Part shown: one piece after another, positions 26,879-37,684 of the stretch
Layout of the letters: every line of letters begins with the position of its first letter
Position numbering within the stretch: the stretch's first letter is position 1
Source of the DNA: Blasia pusilla
Taxonomy: Eukaryota; Marchantiophyta; Marchantiopsida; Blasiales
Assembly: GCA_050084515.1 (NCBI GenBank)
Contig: CM114274.1
Span: 9,052,001-9,116,000 of the forward strand
Reading direction: 5' to 3'
Length of the DNA stretch: 64,000 nucleotides
Position numbers and translations under genes: made by a program
The notes under the pieces: model-generated
What the model saw: only the letters and a program-made list of their open reading frames with translations
Databases searched by the model: none
What the model was told of the DNA's origin: nothing

Positions 26879-28560
26879 ATCCCCCTCAAGCTCATATCGA
26901 TATCTGTAATACCAAAATTATTTCTATACATCTCAAACTTATATCTAGACAATGCCTTTGTAAAGATGTCTGCAATTTTCTGATCTCTACCTATATACAG
27001 AAGATCAATTTCTCCTGCAAGCACTTTCTCTTTGATAAAATGATAGTGTACCTCAACATGTTTTGTACGAGCATGAAACACAAGGTTATTAGCAAGCTTG
27101 ATGCTACTAATATTGTATGCATATATAACACTATGTCTTGAGTTACTAATACCAATCTTAACAAGTAATCGATGAAGCCACACAATCTCAAATGCTGCAT
27201 TGGTTGCTCCTTCGTACTCAGCCTCTGTTGAAGATAAAGCAACGGTAGGTTGCTTCTTTGAAGCCCAACTTATAGCTACGCTTCCCAAAGTAAATAAATA
27301 ACCAGATGTGGAGTGTCGATCAGACACGCTTCCTTCCCAATCAGCATCTGTGAATCCTTGTAATTGAAAACTCAAAAAAGATTCAAATTGAAGTCCGAAT
27401 TGAATAGAAAATTTCACATACCGTATAATCCTCCTCACAACATCAAGGTGAGGTTTTCAAGGTGCTTGCATAAACTGGCTCACTAAGCCAACAACATAGC
27501 TCAAATCTGGTCTGGTTATAGTTAGATAGATCAAACTTCCAACCATGCGCATGTACATATTAGAATCTGCAAGTAACTCTTCTTCATCCACTCTTAGCTT
27601 CACACTCTGATCCAACGGTGTAGATATTGGCTTACAAGCTATCATACCATATTTTGAAAGTATATGAAGAGCATATCGTCGTGGTAGTAACCACATGCCC
27701 TCTCCAACCTTGATAAACTCAATACCAAGTAAGTACTTGAGTTCTTCCAAGTCCTTCATATCAAATTCTGCTTGTAACTTAAGCTTGACTTGTTGTACCA
27801 TTTCTTCACTACTCCCAATAATCAGGAGATCGTCAACATACTCTACAATGAGAACCGTATGATCTTATCCTCTCAAGACATATAACGAGGAGTCAAAATC
27901 ACATACCCTAAAACCCAACTCTTGTAGGACGTATGTAATCTTGCCATACTAAGCTCTTGGAGCCCGTAGAGAGCTTTCTTTAACTTGGATACGCAAAATG
28001 GAAACTTGGATGCTCGTATCGAGGTGGTTGAGTCATATATACCTCTTCGTATAGATCTCCATTCAAGAAGGTATTCTTGACGTCCATGTGATGTAATCTC
28101 CACTTCTTACTTATTGCAACTGCAACCATTGTTCTCATAGTCGCCATCTTTGGAAAAGGGCGAAATATTTCTTCATAATCGATGCCATATTATTGTGCAT
28201 AGCCCTTAGCCACCAATCTCGATTTTCATCTATTACTTGTACCATCTTGATTGCGTTTGATTTTGTAAATCCATTTGCAATCAATAGCTTCCTTACCGGA
28301 AGGTATATCAACCAACTCTCATATTTTTTGATGATTTGTTAATGCAACAAGCTCTTCCTCCATAGCTTCAATCCATTCGACACATCATGTATGCATGATG
28401 TGTCGCAAGGAAACCTTCATTTATGAATCTATGAACTAGATGTGTCACTCTACTTGATCTACGAAGTTGTTGTTCACAAATAGATGCCTGTAACATCTGA
28501 CTCGAGCTTTGACTAGTGTGAACAGACTGAATACGTATTCTTTCCGTCCATGGACTCACA
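26866..28560 (-). pseudogene. Copia reverse transcriptase and RNase H (copy 2)
   Basis: Minus-strand frames read RT then RNase H. 28368-28559 is the Ser/Arg-rich linker ahead of RT. 27873-28103 is the RT fingers/palm with broken frame. 27457-27801 is RT thumb/connection (VQQVKLKLQAEFDMKDLEEL, YLLGIEF, PISTPLD). 26866-27438 is RNase H with the segments FTDADWEGSVSDRHSTSGY, TEAEYEGATNA, WLHRLL and ADIFTKALS. Frame breaks at about 27440 and 27810-27870 separate the pieces. In active elements these domains copy RNA to DNA and remove the RNA strand; this copy cannot make the whole protein. Confidence 0.85.
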
Positions 28561-28568
28561 AATTTAAC

Positions 28569-28874
28569 TCATGAATCTATGACCTTTCCTAATTCCGCAC
28601 TAGTACTTGGAGAAGTTGAAGACAATGTCTGTTGGTTTACAATCATATTTGCAATGGTAGGAACATAGAGAATATTTCTAAGAGCACAAAGTCCATTTGA
28701 TGCTATTGGAACTTTACCGATATATGTGATATGATGTTGAGTGTCATCTCCTGTGAGAACTATTTCAGGATCTTTCACTGGCTCCATACTATTGAACCAT
28801 TTAGCTTGTGAGATCATGTGATTTGATGCACCGGAGTCGATGTACCAATCTATTATCGAGTCTTTCTTAACCAT
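28569..28874 (-). pseudogene. Copia aspartic protease (copy 2)
   Basis: The minus frame contains WYIDSGASNHMI, the copia form of the retropepsin active site (Asp-Ser-Gly), followed by the expected LRNILYVPTIANMIVN strand region. About 100 residues are open. The frame stops where integrase should begin and is joined to the pre-RT linker. Confidence 0.85.
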
Positions 28875-28899
28875 TGCTCATATATGATGAGTCATGATC

Positions 28900-29851
28900 A
28901 AGAGGTGCTCAATTTGTAAATGTTGTTGTTCTTAATTTTCCCTTCGTGTTGTTGCCCCAGATAGTTTTCTTGTTGTAAGGCTCCTATTCTCATATGTGCC
29001 TTCTTCTTCAAGCAAAAATTTGCATAGTGACCCTTTATCTCACAGTAATTGCAAGATCCAAGGATCCTCTACAGTTGACCTCGATCCCAACGGTTTCCAC
29101 CATCACCACCTTATGATTGTGTATGGTACTGATTCGTAGTTGATTGAGTGAAGTTATGTTGAGCGCCTCTTCCTCCATATGTTTGATATCCGCCACAAGT
29201 ACGGATGCTTCTACTAGGACCCCTGCCTGTGTTTGATCCATTACTTGCAAAAAGTGCACTCTCTTGTAGACAAGACGAGCTACCGCTGCCTACTAGGCGC
29301 AACTCTTTACTGATTAACAATGGGACTAACTCTTGAAAGGTTGAATACTTCTTTCTCACAGAGATAGAGGTCTCAAAGGACTTGTTATCTTTTGGAAGGT
29401 CTTAAAGAGTGAACAAAATCATATCATCATCCTCTACTGTCACTCCAATGCTATTCAACTGATCAACAATATGTTTGATACTCAAAACATAATCATTGAT
29501 GCTCTGCGATTCTTTCCTCACTTCGTTCAATTGAATCTTTCTGGCCTTTATATATGTCTGGAATAAATTTTCCAATGCATCCCAAGTCTCCTCCGAAGTA
29601 TCAACATCTTAAATGTAACATATGATTGGCGAACTGATCGGTATTGAAATGTAATGGATTATTTGTCTTGCGCGTTTGTTCCAAGCGTGAATATTCAAGT
29701 TTGTTGAGTCACCTTTTGGCTTGGCCTCATCACCTATAACAAACTCCCATAATTCTTAACCCATGGGAAATTTTTTCATACCAAACTTCTAGATATTATA
29801 TTTTTGCTTATCTAGCTTCTCGCCTGAGATTGGTATTGAGGAAGACTCCAT
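28900..29851 (-). pseudogene. Copia gag (copy 2)
   Basis: The frame begins at ATG 29851 with MESSSIPISGEKLDKQ, matching the gag start of copy 3 (SSTPITGEKLYKQ at 32190). It runs through the UBN2-type gag domain and a Gly/Arg-rich stretch and ends at a CCHC zinc knuckle CNYCEIKGHYANFC near 29010-29050, which binds RNA in active elements. In-frame stops occur early (after KYNI) and again downstream. Confidence 0.8.
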
Positions 29852-30355
29852 GATAAACAATTTACTCAAAAACACGTAATTTCAGGCTCTCCACTGCTCT
29901 TATTGAAGCATAGACCATTTCTACATAGAAATTGACTTGAAAATTTTCAAAATTGACCAACTGTATGGAAGAAATTGTCGAAATTAGTGTGTAGAAAGCA
30001 AACTGCACAATATTCCTTCATTAATTGCACTTTCCTACACTAAAATTGCTATTACATAAGCTTAGAAGGTTTTAATCGAGCAATTTTGGATGCATTGGAA
30101 AGCTCTCGATGAGCTCTACAAAGAAGTTAGAACAAGAATTCGGCATCATTATGACCGTTGCGGATCTAGATGGCTAAATCGACTAAGAAAGCCCTAAAAA
30201 ATGCCTCCAAAGTTTTGTCATCGTCACAACTCGACCTGAAATCTGCATCCACTGAGCTTTGAACAAAATATCCTTCTTCCAAACTAAAATTTTGCCTTCT
30301 CTTACCTCTCGTGTCTCCTCAAACACCAAGAAAATTCAAGTGATATTCTCATATC

Positions 30356-30367
30356 GCTCTGATACCA
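30356..30367 (-). promoter_or_regulatory. Primer binding site, initiator-Met tRNA
   Basis: The minus strand reads TGGTATCAGAGC directly after the 5' LTR. This is the standard plant copia primer site complementary to the 3' end of initiator methionine tRNA. Confidence 0.9.
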
Positions 30368-30688
30368 TGTAGAAAACTTCTAAATAAGCATAACTATTGG
30401 AAAACGACTCTCATAGTCACACATCACCATGGAGAACAAAATTTTTCAATGAGAGAATGAGTGGAGCATGGTTCCCTTCTTAATTATATATGGTATATAC
30501 AAGCAACCCTAACCGTAATCTTAACCATAGTCTCGAGTTAGACTAATTATGATTAACTAACCTTAGTTAAGATAATCGAGCTTAACAGACTAACCAAGAT
30601 TAAGCTTCCCTACTTCGTGTGAGTACCAAATGTAGAAGTTGGGATGTCTGCTTATCCGCTAAGCTTGATTATAACTCAGTCTTCAATA
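30368..30688 (-). repeat. Copia copy 2, 5' LTR
   Basis: Starts TGTAGAAAACTTC on plus and ends CTTCAATA. Same LTR as the 3' copy with many substitutions, indicating an old insertion. Confidence 0.85.
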
Positions 30689-31348
30689 GCACATAGGCTA
30701 GCCGAGCTTGTCCAATGGAGGCCCAATCTGCCACGCAGACCTACCGTGGACCATGAAATCGGTGCCGACTCGCCGAGCCTGAGTGCTCAAGGGAGGACTC
30801 GAGTGCAGGCCTGAATACCCCAAAACCCAAGTATATGTCTATCCTAGGGATGGATATAAGTGCGCCGATATGGACTTTGTGCGCGTGCAACCTTGATACA
30901 ATCCACTATAGATCCAAAGATAGTATAGTAAATACTATTTATCTAGACGAGTTATGACATGCTTTGATATATTTATTTATCATGAAAAATATGTGAATTT
31001 ATCATAAATAACTCAACCTTCAGCCCAACTATCCAAAACCTTATCATTACTGTCAACGATTCCTTGTGTTGATCTTAATATTAGTTATGCTCTTAGAAGA
31101 AGAGAGCAAGGAACTTTTTAGACATCCTTAGTACTCCTTGGACATTGTTCATATTAGGATGAGGCTACACTATGATTGCACGGAAATGGACATGCCCAAA
31201 AGGTTCCCCGTTTGGATTTTTTGGTATCCAAGTGGCCTCTGTTGGCGGAGGACCCAGGAATAAATGCACGCTCAGATCGCATGAGATGGGCAAAAATTGG
31301 CCCGTATGGAGCCCGCATTGGCCCGCCTTAAGCCGGAGACCATGCCCA

Positions 31349-31660
31349 TATTGAAGATTAAGTTACAATCAAGCTCATGAGACACATGAACTTCTACATT
31401 TGGTACTCACACGAAGTAGGGAAGTTTAATCTTGGTTAGTCAATTAAGCGCGATTATCTTAACTAGGGTTAGTTAATCACAATTAGTCTAACTCGAGACT
31501 ATGGTTAAGGTTAGGTTTAGGGTTGCTTGTAGATACCCTATATAATTGAGAAGGGGACTAACCTCCATTTATTCTCTTATTGCAAATTTTTTTCTCCATG
31601 GTGGTGTGTGAGTGTGAGAGCCGTTTTCCACCAGTTATGCTTCTTTAGTAATTTTTCATA
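31349..31660 (+). repeat. Copia copy 3, 5' LTR
   Basis: 312 bp from TATTGAAGATTAAG to TTTTTCATA, the same length as the LTR at 741-1052. Followed directly by the primer binding site. Confidence 0.85.
31503..31546 (+). promoter_or_regulatory. Telomere-like motif and TATA box in copia LTR
   Basis: GGTTAAGGTTAGGTTTAGGG (31503-31522) resembles plant telomere/telo-box repeats and lies about 15 bp upstream of TATATAAT (31539-31546), the likely core promoter. The same pairing is seen in all five LTR copies in this window. Confidence 0.55.
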
Positions 31661-31673
31661 TGGTATCAGAGTG
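31661..31673 (+). promoter_or_regulatory. Primer binding site, copia copy 3
   Basis: TGGTATCAGAGTG directly after the LTR, one base different at the end from the site in copy 2. Confidence 0.85.
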
Positions 31674-32163
31674 ATAGCAGAACATCACTTGAAATTTTTG
31701 GTGTTGGAGGAGAGAAGAGAGACAAGAGAAGGAAAAATTTCAGTTTGGGAGAAGGAAATTTTGTTCAGAGCTTAGTGAGTGCAAATTTTAGGTGAAGCTT
31801 TGACGGTGATAAAACTTTGGAGACGTTTTTTAGGGCTTTTCTGGTCGATTTAGCCATCTGGGTCCGCAGCCACTAGAACGATGCCAAAAATCTGCATCCA
31901 ACCAAATTATAGAGCTCGTCGAGAGCTTTCCAATGCATCTAAAATCGCTTGATTATGATATTTTGAGCTCCTGCAGTAACAATTTTAGTGTAGGAAAGTG
32001 CAATTAGTGAAGAAAAGTTGTGCAGTTTATTCTCTACACGCCAATTTCGACTAGTCCTTCCATACAGTTGATCAATTTTGGCAAATTTTAGATTAATTTT
32101 TATGTAGGAGGGGTCTATGCTTCAATTGGAGCAGTAGAGAGCCTACAAATATATTTTGTGTGA

Positions 32164-33336
32164 GTGAAATCGTTCCTCATTGAATATTCCTCAACACCAA
32201 TCACTGGCGAGAAGCTATATAAGCAGAATTACACAGTCTGGAAGTTTCGCATGAAACAATTTCTCATGAATCAAGAACTATGGGAGTTTGTCACAAGTGA
32301 CGAGGCCAAGCCAGAAGGTGACTCAACAGACTTGAATGTTCACGCTTAGAACAAACGCGCGAGGCAAGTAATCCACTACATTTCAATGACGATCAGTTCG
32401 CCAATGATAGGTCACATTCAAGATGTTGATATTTCAAAGGAAGCCTGGGATGCATTGGAGAATTTATTCCAGACATCTACAAATGCTAGAAAGCTTCAAT
32501 TAAAACAACAATTGAACGAAGTGAGGAAAGGATCGTAGAGCATCAATGATTATATTTTCAGTATCAGACATATTGTTCATCAGTTGAATAGCATCGGAGT
32601 GATAATAGAAAATAATTATATTATTTTGTTCACTCTTCAAGGCCTTCTAAAGGATTACAATTCCTTTGAGATCTCTATCTATGTGAGAGAGAAGTATCCA
32701 ATCTTTCAAGAGTTAGTCCCACTGCTAATTAGTGAAGAATTACGCCTAGTAGACAACCGTAGCTCGTCTAATCTGCGAGAGAGTGCGCTATTTGCAGGTT
32801 GTAGATCAAACAGAGGCAGGGGTCGTGGCAGAAGCTTCCATGGTCATTGTGGATATTAAGCATATGGAGGAAGAGACACTCAATATAATGTCACTCAATC
32901 AACTACGAACCAGTACGAGACACAATCACAAGGTGGCGATGGTGGAAACCGTTGGGGTCGAGGTCATCCGTAGAGGGTCCCTGGATCTTGCAATTACTAT
33001 GGGATAAAGGGTCACTATGCAAAGTTTTGCTTAAAAAAGAAGGCACATATGAGAATAAGAGCCTTACAACAACAAACTATGTGGAGCAACAACACCAAGA
33101 GCAGTACCAAGAACAACAACATTCACAAACGGAGCATCTCTTCGTCATGACTTATCATATGGGAGCAATGGTCAAGAAAGAAGACTTGACAACATATTGA
33201 TATATTGACTCTGGTGCATAAAATCACATGACCTCACAAGCTAAATGGTTTAGTAGTTTGGAGCCGGTAAAAGATCCTGCAATTGTGCTCACAAGAGATG
33301 ACACTAAACATTATATCACGCATACCGGTAAAGTTC
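32164..33336 (+). pseudogene. Copia gag and start of protease (copy 3)
   Basis: The gag frame begins near 32164 with TPITGEKLYKQNYTVWKF, then the UBN2-type segment (EAWDALENLFQTS, LQLKQQLNEVRKG, with a stop where the family continues), LKDYNSFEISI, a Gly/Arg-rich stretch and a zinc knuckle near 32985-33035. The knuckle reads CNYYGIKGHYAKFC: its second Cys is Tyr, while copy 2 has Cys. Protease-like sequence in another frame (33200-33336: the TLVHKITWPHK frame overlies DSGA-type sequence) ends at the gypsy B junction. At least five stops show it is dead. Confidence 0.8.
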
Positions 33337-34631
33337 TGTCACGTCTTTAGGATAGATCAGTGAGATCTAGTAGAGCGCCTTCGTGAATAGTGAAGGACAG
33401 ACTCAGTAGGTTGAGGATGACCTACTGAGGCCCCGAGAAACCTGAGAGAGCAGGTTTCCCCTTCGTTTCGGCTCATTTTGAGCCATATTGAGGAACTTAC
33501 TATTTTAGGTATATACAATTTTGAGTATATGATCAAATTTCTATTTTTTTAAGTGGCCCTTGACCTCCTACATCAACTCAAGAGCCAAGGAGGTGACTTG
33601 GGAGCATAGGTTACCATGCAGAGAGTTTGGGAGAAGGGAGGGGTATATCTCAAGGAGAGAGAGCTTGAGAGCTCATTCTCTCTTTGTTGAACCTCTTGAC
33701 ACGAGGCGGAGGAACTATGATCCCTTGCCTTGTGAGTGTAACCCAAGCCTCTCATTAGGAGAGTGGGTTTGGTTTGACATTGAGAGAGACATGTGAGAGT
33801 GCACACATTTGAGAACAATGGTGTTGTGAGAGAGATTGGATCTTATTTTACAAAGAGAGAATGAGTGAGTGAGAGAGCTTCATGGAGGAACTCATTGATC
33901 ACTCGCTGGTTTTTTAGGTTGAGGATTGTATTCCCCGTTCAGTGGTTCATGGGAGTGCTCATTGGAGCAAGAGCCACTTACTTGTGATGTTTCCTTTGCC
34001 AATTTTTCGTGTGGAAGAGTGGCACGCGGAAGCGCTGCCCAATTTTTGATAGGAATTGAGTATGGGGGAAAATTGCTCCATGTTAGTGCTCTTCGGAGCC
34101 ACATGTAGCTTGCTGATTTGTGTTCTCACAGATTTTACATTTTTGTTGGGAGAAATCATCGCGGAAGCGCTGCCAAATTTTATGTAGGAGAAAGTGAGGT
34201 TGGCTTTACGACAATCCCTGTCAATTTAAATCCCTGTCTGATTTAAAAGATTTTTGACCCATTTGTAGATCGTGAAGCTTTGCACGTTGTGCAAGAAATG
34301 ATGCAAAATTTGGAGTTGCGAGCAAAAAGTTATGGTCAATATTGCAAAATTGCCATTGCTAGGCGATTTTTAGGGTTAAATTGTTCAAACTCTAAACCAG
34401 CCGCCGCGCCGACGGCGGCTGTCACCGTCATAGTCACCATCAATGATCCGCCATAAAAAACCAACCGTCACCATCAATGGGCACCGTCAATGGTCAACCG
34501 TCACCATCAACGGTCCAGCGTCCAACGTCCAACGTCCATCGTTAGCCGCCTTCGCCGCCTAGCGCTGCTTAGAGCCGCGTTCGGCAGTTGTCCACCCTTG
34601 GTTGCCATTGCCACCATTACAAAGTGGAGGG
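33337..34631 (+). mobile_element. Gypsy B, left part: LTR and leader
   Basis: Plus-oriented gypsy of the same family as A. TGTCACGTCTTTAGGATAGATC at 33337 is the LTR start. The LTR body runs to about 33850 (AGATCTAGTAGAGCGCCTTC, AAGTGGCCCTTGACCTCC, the CCAAGCCTCTCATTA block) and is followed by a leader with GCGGAAGCGCTGCCCAATTT, a GTTGCGAGCAAAAAGTTATGG segment and a CCGTCACCATCAA-type repeat. The leader stops at AGTGGAGGG (34631), where gypsy A begins, and resumes exactly at GGGTCTTCC (45077). Confidence 0.85.
34628..34631. repeat. Target site duplication AGGG (left) of gypsy A
   Basis: AGGG here and at 45076-45079 flanks gypsy A. The uninterrupted leader of the family (near 43700, minus) reads GTGGAGGGTCTTCC, which is exactly what results from removing A and one AGGG. 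Confidence 0.75.
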
Positions 34632-35286
34632 TGTCGTGCACATACACATCGCTACACAACGCTACACAACATATATCGTTGTCACCGAACACACACACAC
34701 ACAAACATGCACGATGCCATGCTAACTCATGACATCCAAACAACGAGACAAGAAGTACTAAAATATCTCCAATAAAGTAAGATCCAATCTCTCTCTACAC
34801 CATCTCACACCATAACTCTCAAAGGTGTGCACTCTCTCTCATATCAAACCAAACCCACTCTCCTAATGAGAGGCTTGGATTACACTCATGAGGCAAGGGA
34901 CCATAGCTCCGCCGCCTCATGCCAAGAGGTCCAACAAAGAGAAAATGACCTCTGAAGCTCTCTCTCCTTGAAGTATACCCCTCCCCTCTCCCAAGCTCTC
35001 TCCATGGTAACCTATTCTCCCAAATCACCTCCTTGGCTCTTGACCTGATGTAGGAGGTCAAGGGCCACTTTACAAAAATAGAAACTTGATCATATACTCA
35101 AAATGGTACTTATCTAAAATAGTAAGGTCCTCAATATAGCTCCAAATGAGCCGAAACGAAGGGGAAACATGCTCTCTCAGGTTTTCCGAGGCCTCAGCAG
35201 GTCATTCTCAACCTACTGAGTGTGTCGTCCACTACTCACAAAGGCGCTCTACTAGATCTCACCGATCTATCCTAAAAGACGTGACA
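34632..35286 (-). repeat. Gypsy A 3' LTR
   Basis: 655 bp; on minus it runs from TGTCACGTCTTTTAGGATAG to ...GTGTATGTGCACGACA, a TG...CA LTR. The solo LTR at 24724-25407 is a complete relative. Confidence 0.8.
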
Positions 35287-35289
35287 GTT

Positions 35290-35427
35290 GTCGTACGCAT
35301 ACACATCGCTACACAACATACATCGCTGTCACCGAACACACACACAAACACGCATGATCCCATGCTAACTCATGGCATCCAAACAACAAGAGAAGAAGTA
35401 CTAAAATATCTCCAATCGCCCCCCTAG
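35290..35427 (-). repeat. Partial LTR end and polypurine tract upstream of 3' LTR
   Basis: On minus, the purine tract TAGGGGGGCGA (35427-35417) is followed not by the LTR start but by about 125 bp matching the last part of the LTR (TTGGAGATATTTTAGTACTTC to GTACGACA), and only then by the full LTR. Confidence 0.7.
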
Positions 35428-35700
35428 TTAGTGGTTAGGTCCCTCTCACTCCAGATAGCCATCTATCCCTACCTACCAAGACATACATCTCTCGGACGCT
35501 AAGAGCAAGAAGGCCGGGTGCTCATGTGGCCCCATCATTAGTCGCCTTCCTGTCATCCATGTCACAGAAAAAGTCGGAATCAAAACCTACCTAGTATCTC
35601 CTCTATGTATATCTATGACACATCCATCGTCTCCGAGGAATCCTAGTTGGAGGTGGCGTCAGACATGCCATATGCCAACCTCTCGAACATCCATCACAAA

Positions 35701-36860
35701 CTAGCATCGTGGCCGCACCACCGGTAGAACCATACAACGCAAGCCTGCACAAACTACTGCTAAGCTTGGATCTACTGTACCATCAATGTTAGGAAGGTGA
35801 CATGGCGCACAATTACGCACATGGTCCTTCCATACCATACCTTCGCGTCCCTCCAGCAAGAGAACACCCGATGGCAAAACGTCACGCACTCTCAAGATAG
35901 TGCGCCCTACAGTCACATCCAACGTCGTCGGTGCCGTTTGCTGCAAGTAGACATAATCTCCCTGATGAAACCTCCGGATAGTTGGTCGATAACCACCACC
36001 CTAAATAGTCGCATATCTCAACGTATCCCGATGCTAGGCAATCGCCAAGTTCTCGAACGCCATGGGCATCACTCTCCGAAACAACTCACCCTCTGAGAAG
36101 AACATGCTTGTATCCATACATCTGGGTGATCAAGGTCTAGCACCTCACCAGCATCTCGACGAATGGCCGCAGGTAAATCTGGCTCTCGGCCATAAAGTAG
36201 CAAGTACGGTGAAAAAGACGCTAAGGATGCCTACCTGCTGAATCTGTATCCCATTGCCAACTAGGGAAAATGGAGGTCCCAATCTCCTAGGTGACCTCTT
36301 TGCAAGCCATACTTGCATAAATCCCTCTTCACCGTCTGCACAACTCTCTCCGCTAATCCATCTGCCTCAGGATGATCTTGCAAAGTCGTGCGATGGTCGA
36401 TCAGCGCCTGATCACACAAGGCCCAAAACTCACTGCAAAACTCGATACCATGGTCTGTCAACACCTCAGCTGGTGCGCCATAATGACTCAACACTCTATC
36501 AAGGAAGGCATAAGCTACTCCCTCACTCGCTTTGTCAGGCAATGCAACCAACTCGATCCACTCCGAGAAGTGCTCGACCATCACCAACACATAACGACTG
36601 TGACGCTCTGTCAAAGGCAAAGGTCCTGCAAAATCCAAACTCCATCTATATCCTAAGTCCATGATTGGTAATGGATGCAACTGTGGAGTTGGAGCATTGA
36701 ACGATGCTCGGACTTGATCACACACCATGCACCTGGCAACAAACTGCTGAACGTCAGTCTGCATGCCTCGCCATCAATAGTGAATCTGGATCAAGCTGTA
36801 CGTCAGCTTCATCCCAAAGTGACCCAACTCCTCGTGGGCATGCTGCACTAGTCGTGCTCT
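35701..36860 (-). pseudogene. Gypsy A integrase and C-terminal domain
   Basis: Minus frames show an HHCC zinc finger just upstream (HAHEELGHFGMK ... RCMVCDQ, about 36860-36700) and then the integrase core at 36764-36261 with WSLDFAGPLP (first Asp), EVLTDHGIEF (second Asp) and HPEADGLAERVVQT (Glu), the DDE triad that inserts the cDNA. After a stop near 36260, frame 35946-35701 contains GDYVYLQQTAPTTLDV and the HVRNCAPCHLPN end, a GPY/F-like C-terminal module. The core is open for 167 codons, and stops separate it from its tail. Confidence 0.85.
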
Positions 36861-37150
36861 CTACAAAGGATGTGGCACTATGCATACTCTGCCATCCTCC
36901 CAAACCCTCACAACATGTGTCCCCTCCCAACGGAACCGTCTGGCCCGCTGTAGGATCCGATCCGGCTCTCTAGCACCCACGGTGCTCGCAACACTGCCAG
37001 TCCGAAGGTATTCCAAGACTACTCCATCATCATGAATATCTCGGCCATCTGTCGTCTCCTCACTGGCCTCAAGATCCAAGGACTCTCCACTAGACCTCGC
37101 CATCGAAGTCTCCACACTCTGGCTCTCCATAGCCAACATGCCTAAAAAGG

Positions 37151-37657
37151 CTAACCATGCCATCTTGGCACTGACTCCTCATCACTCTCTCCATGCCATT
37201 GAGCTCCAATCGCATCTCGCTGACTCGCGCATGGGTTACAACTCAACCATTCTGCATCCTGGTTGAGCGTCCCATGTCTATGTACCACCTGAAAATCATA
37301 CTCCTGCAACAACAGAGCCCATCTCGCAAGCTTCCCTGTAAGCTTGTCAGACTCCATCAACTACTTCAGTGGTTGATGATTAGTGATGATGGTAAAGGGG
37401 TTCCCAAATAAGTAACACCTGAAATGCGCGATAGCCCACACTGCAACCAAGCACTCACCCTCATACGAGCTGTACTTTGCCTCTGCAGCGTTGTTCGAGC
37501 GGCTAGCGTAAGCCACCACAAACTCTCTACCCTCATCATCATGTTGGGTGAGCACCGCTCCAAGCCCCAACATGCTCCAATCTATGTGCAACTGGAAAGG
37601 ATGCCTCCTGATCGGTCTCCTCAAGATGGGTGCGGACGTCAACCTGTCCTTGAGCAA
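37151..37657 (-). pseudogene. Gypsy A RNase H
   Basis: The minus frame 37657-37361 reads FQLHIDWSMLGLGAVLTQHD, FVVAYASRSNNAAEAKYSSYEGECLVAVWAI and FTIITNHQPLK, the Ty3-type RNase H with first Asp, Glu and second Asp equivalents (the latter changed to Asn in ITNHQPL). 37360-37151 continues with KLARWALLLQEYDFQVVHRHG, the usual tether after RNase H. In an active element it removes RNA from the RNA/DNA hybrid. Confidence 0.85.
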
Positions 37658-37684
37658 TTGAAATGCTCGCTCGTGCTCATACCC

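Larger units (their letters stand above)
26579..30688 (-). mobile_element. Copia retrotransposon copy 2, nearly complete but without integrase
   Basis: Read on minus: 5' LTR 30688-30368, primer binding site 30367-30356, gag 29851-28900, protease 28874-28569, RT and RNase H 28560-26880, polypurine tract, 3' LTR 26878-26579. Protease is followed within a few bases by the linker that precedes RT, so the integrase domain (normally about 400 residues) is deleted. Several in-frame stops mark it as inactive. No clear 5-bp target duplication is visible (ATGGC on the left, GCACA on the right). Confidence 0.85.
26267..30897. mobile_element. Non-autonomous TIR DNA element, split by copia copy 2
   Basis: The left end CAAGTTTGCACATGGAAAAA and the reverse complement of the right end (CAAGGTTGCACGCGCACAAA) form imperfect terminal inverted repeats, each followed by GTCCAT/GTCCGTCC motifs. 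Similar ends occur at 47868 and 50367. Flanks GATGCAAC (left) and GATACAAT (right, overlapping the TIR end) could be an 8-bp hAT-like duplication, but they differ at two bases. No transposase is present. The copia element at 26579-30688 lies inside it. The superfamily assignment is inference. Confidence 0.5.
31349..33336 (+). mobile_element. Copia copy 3, 5' half (LTR, gag, protease start)
   Basis: Plus-oriented copia of the same family as copies 1 and 2: 5' LTR 31349-31660, PBS 31661-31673, leader, gag 32164 to about 33070, protease start to 33336. It is interrupted after CCGGTAAAGTTC by the LTR of gypsy B. The other end of the same element, with RNase H and the 3' LTR, is found at 46240-46875, so about 13 kb of gypsy DNA separates the halves and the middle of the copia pol has been lost. 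Confidence 0.85.

Noticed and set aside
36254-36664. Plus-strand frames opposite the integrase
   Set aside because: Shadows of the minus-strand gypsy pol.
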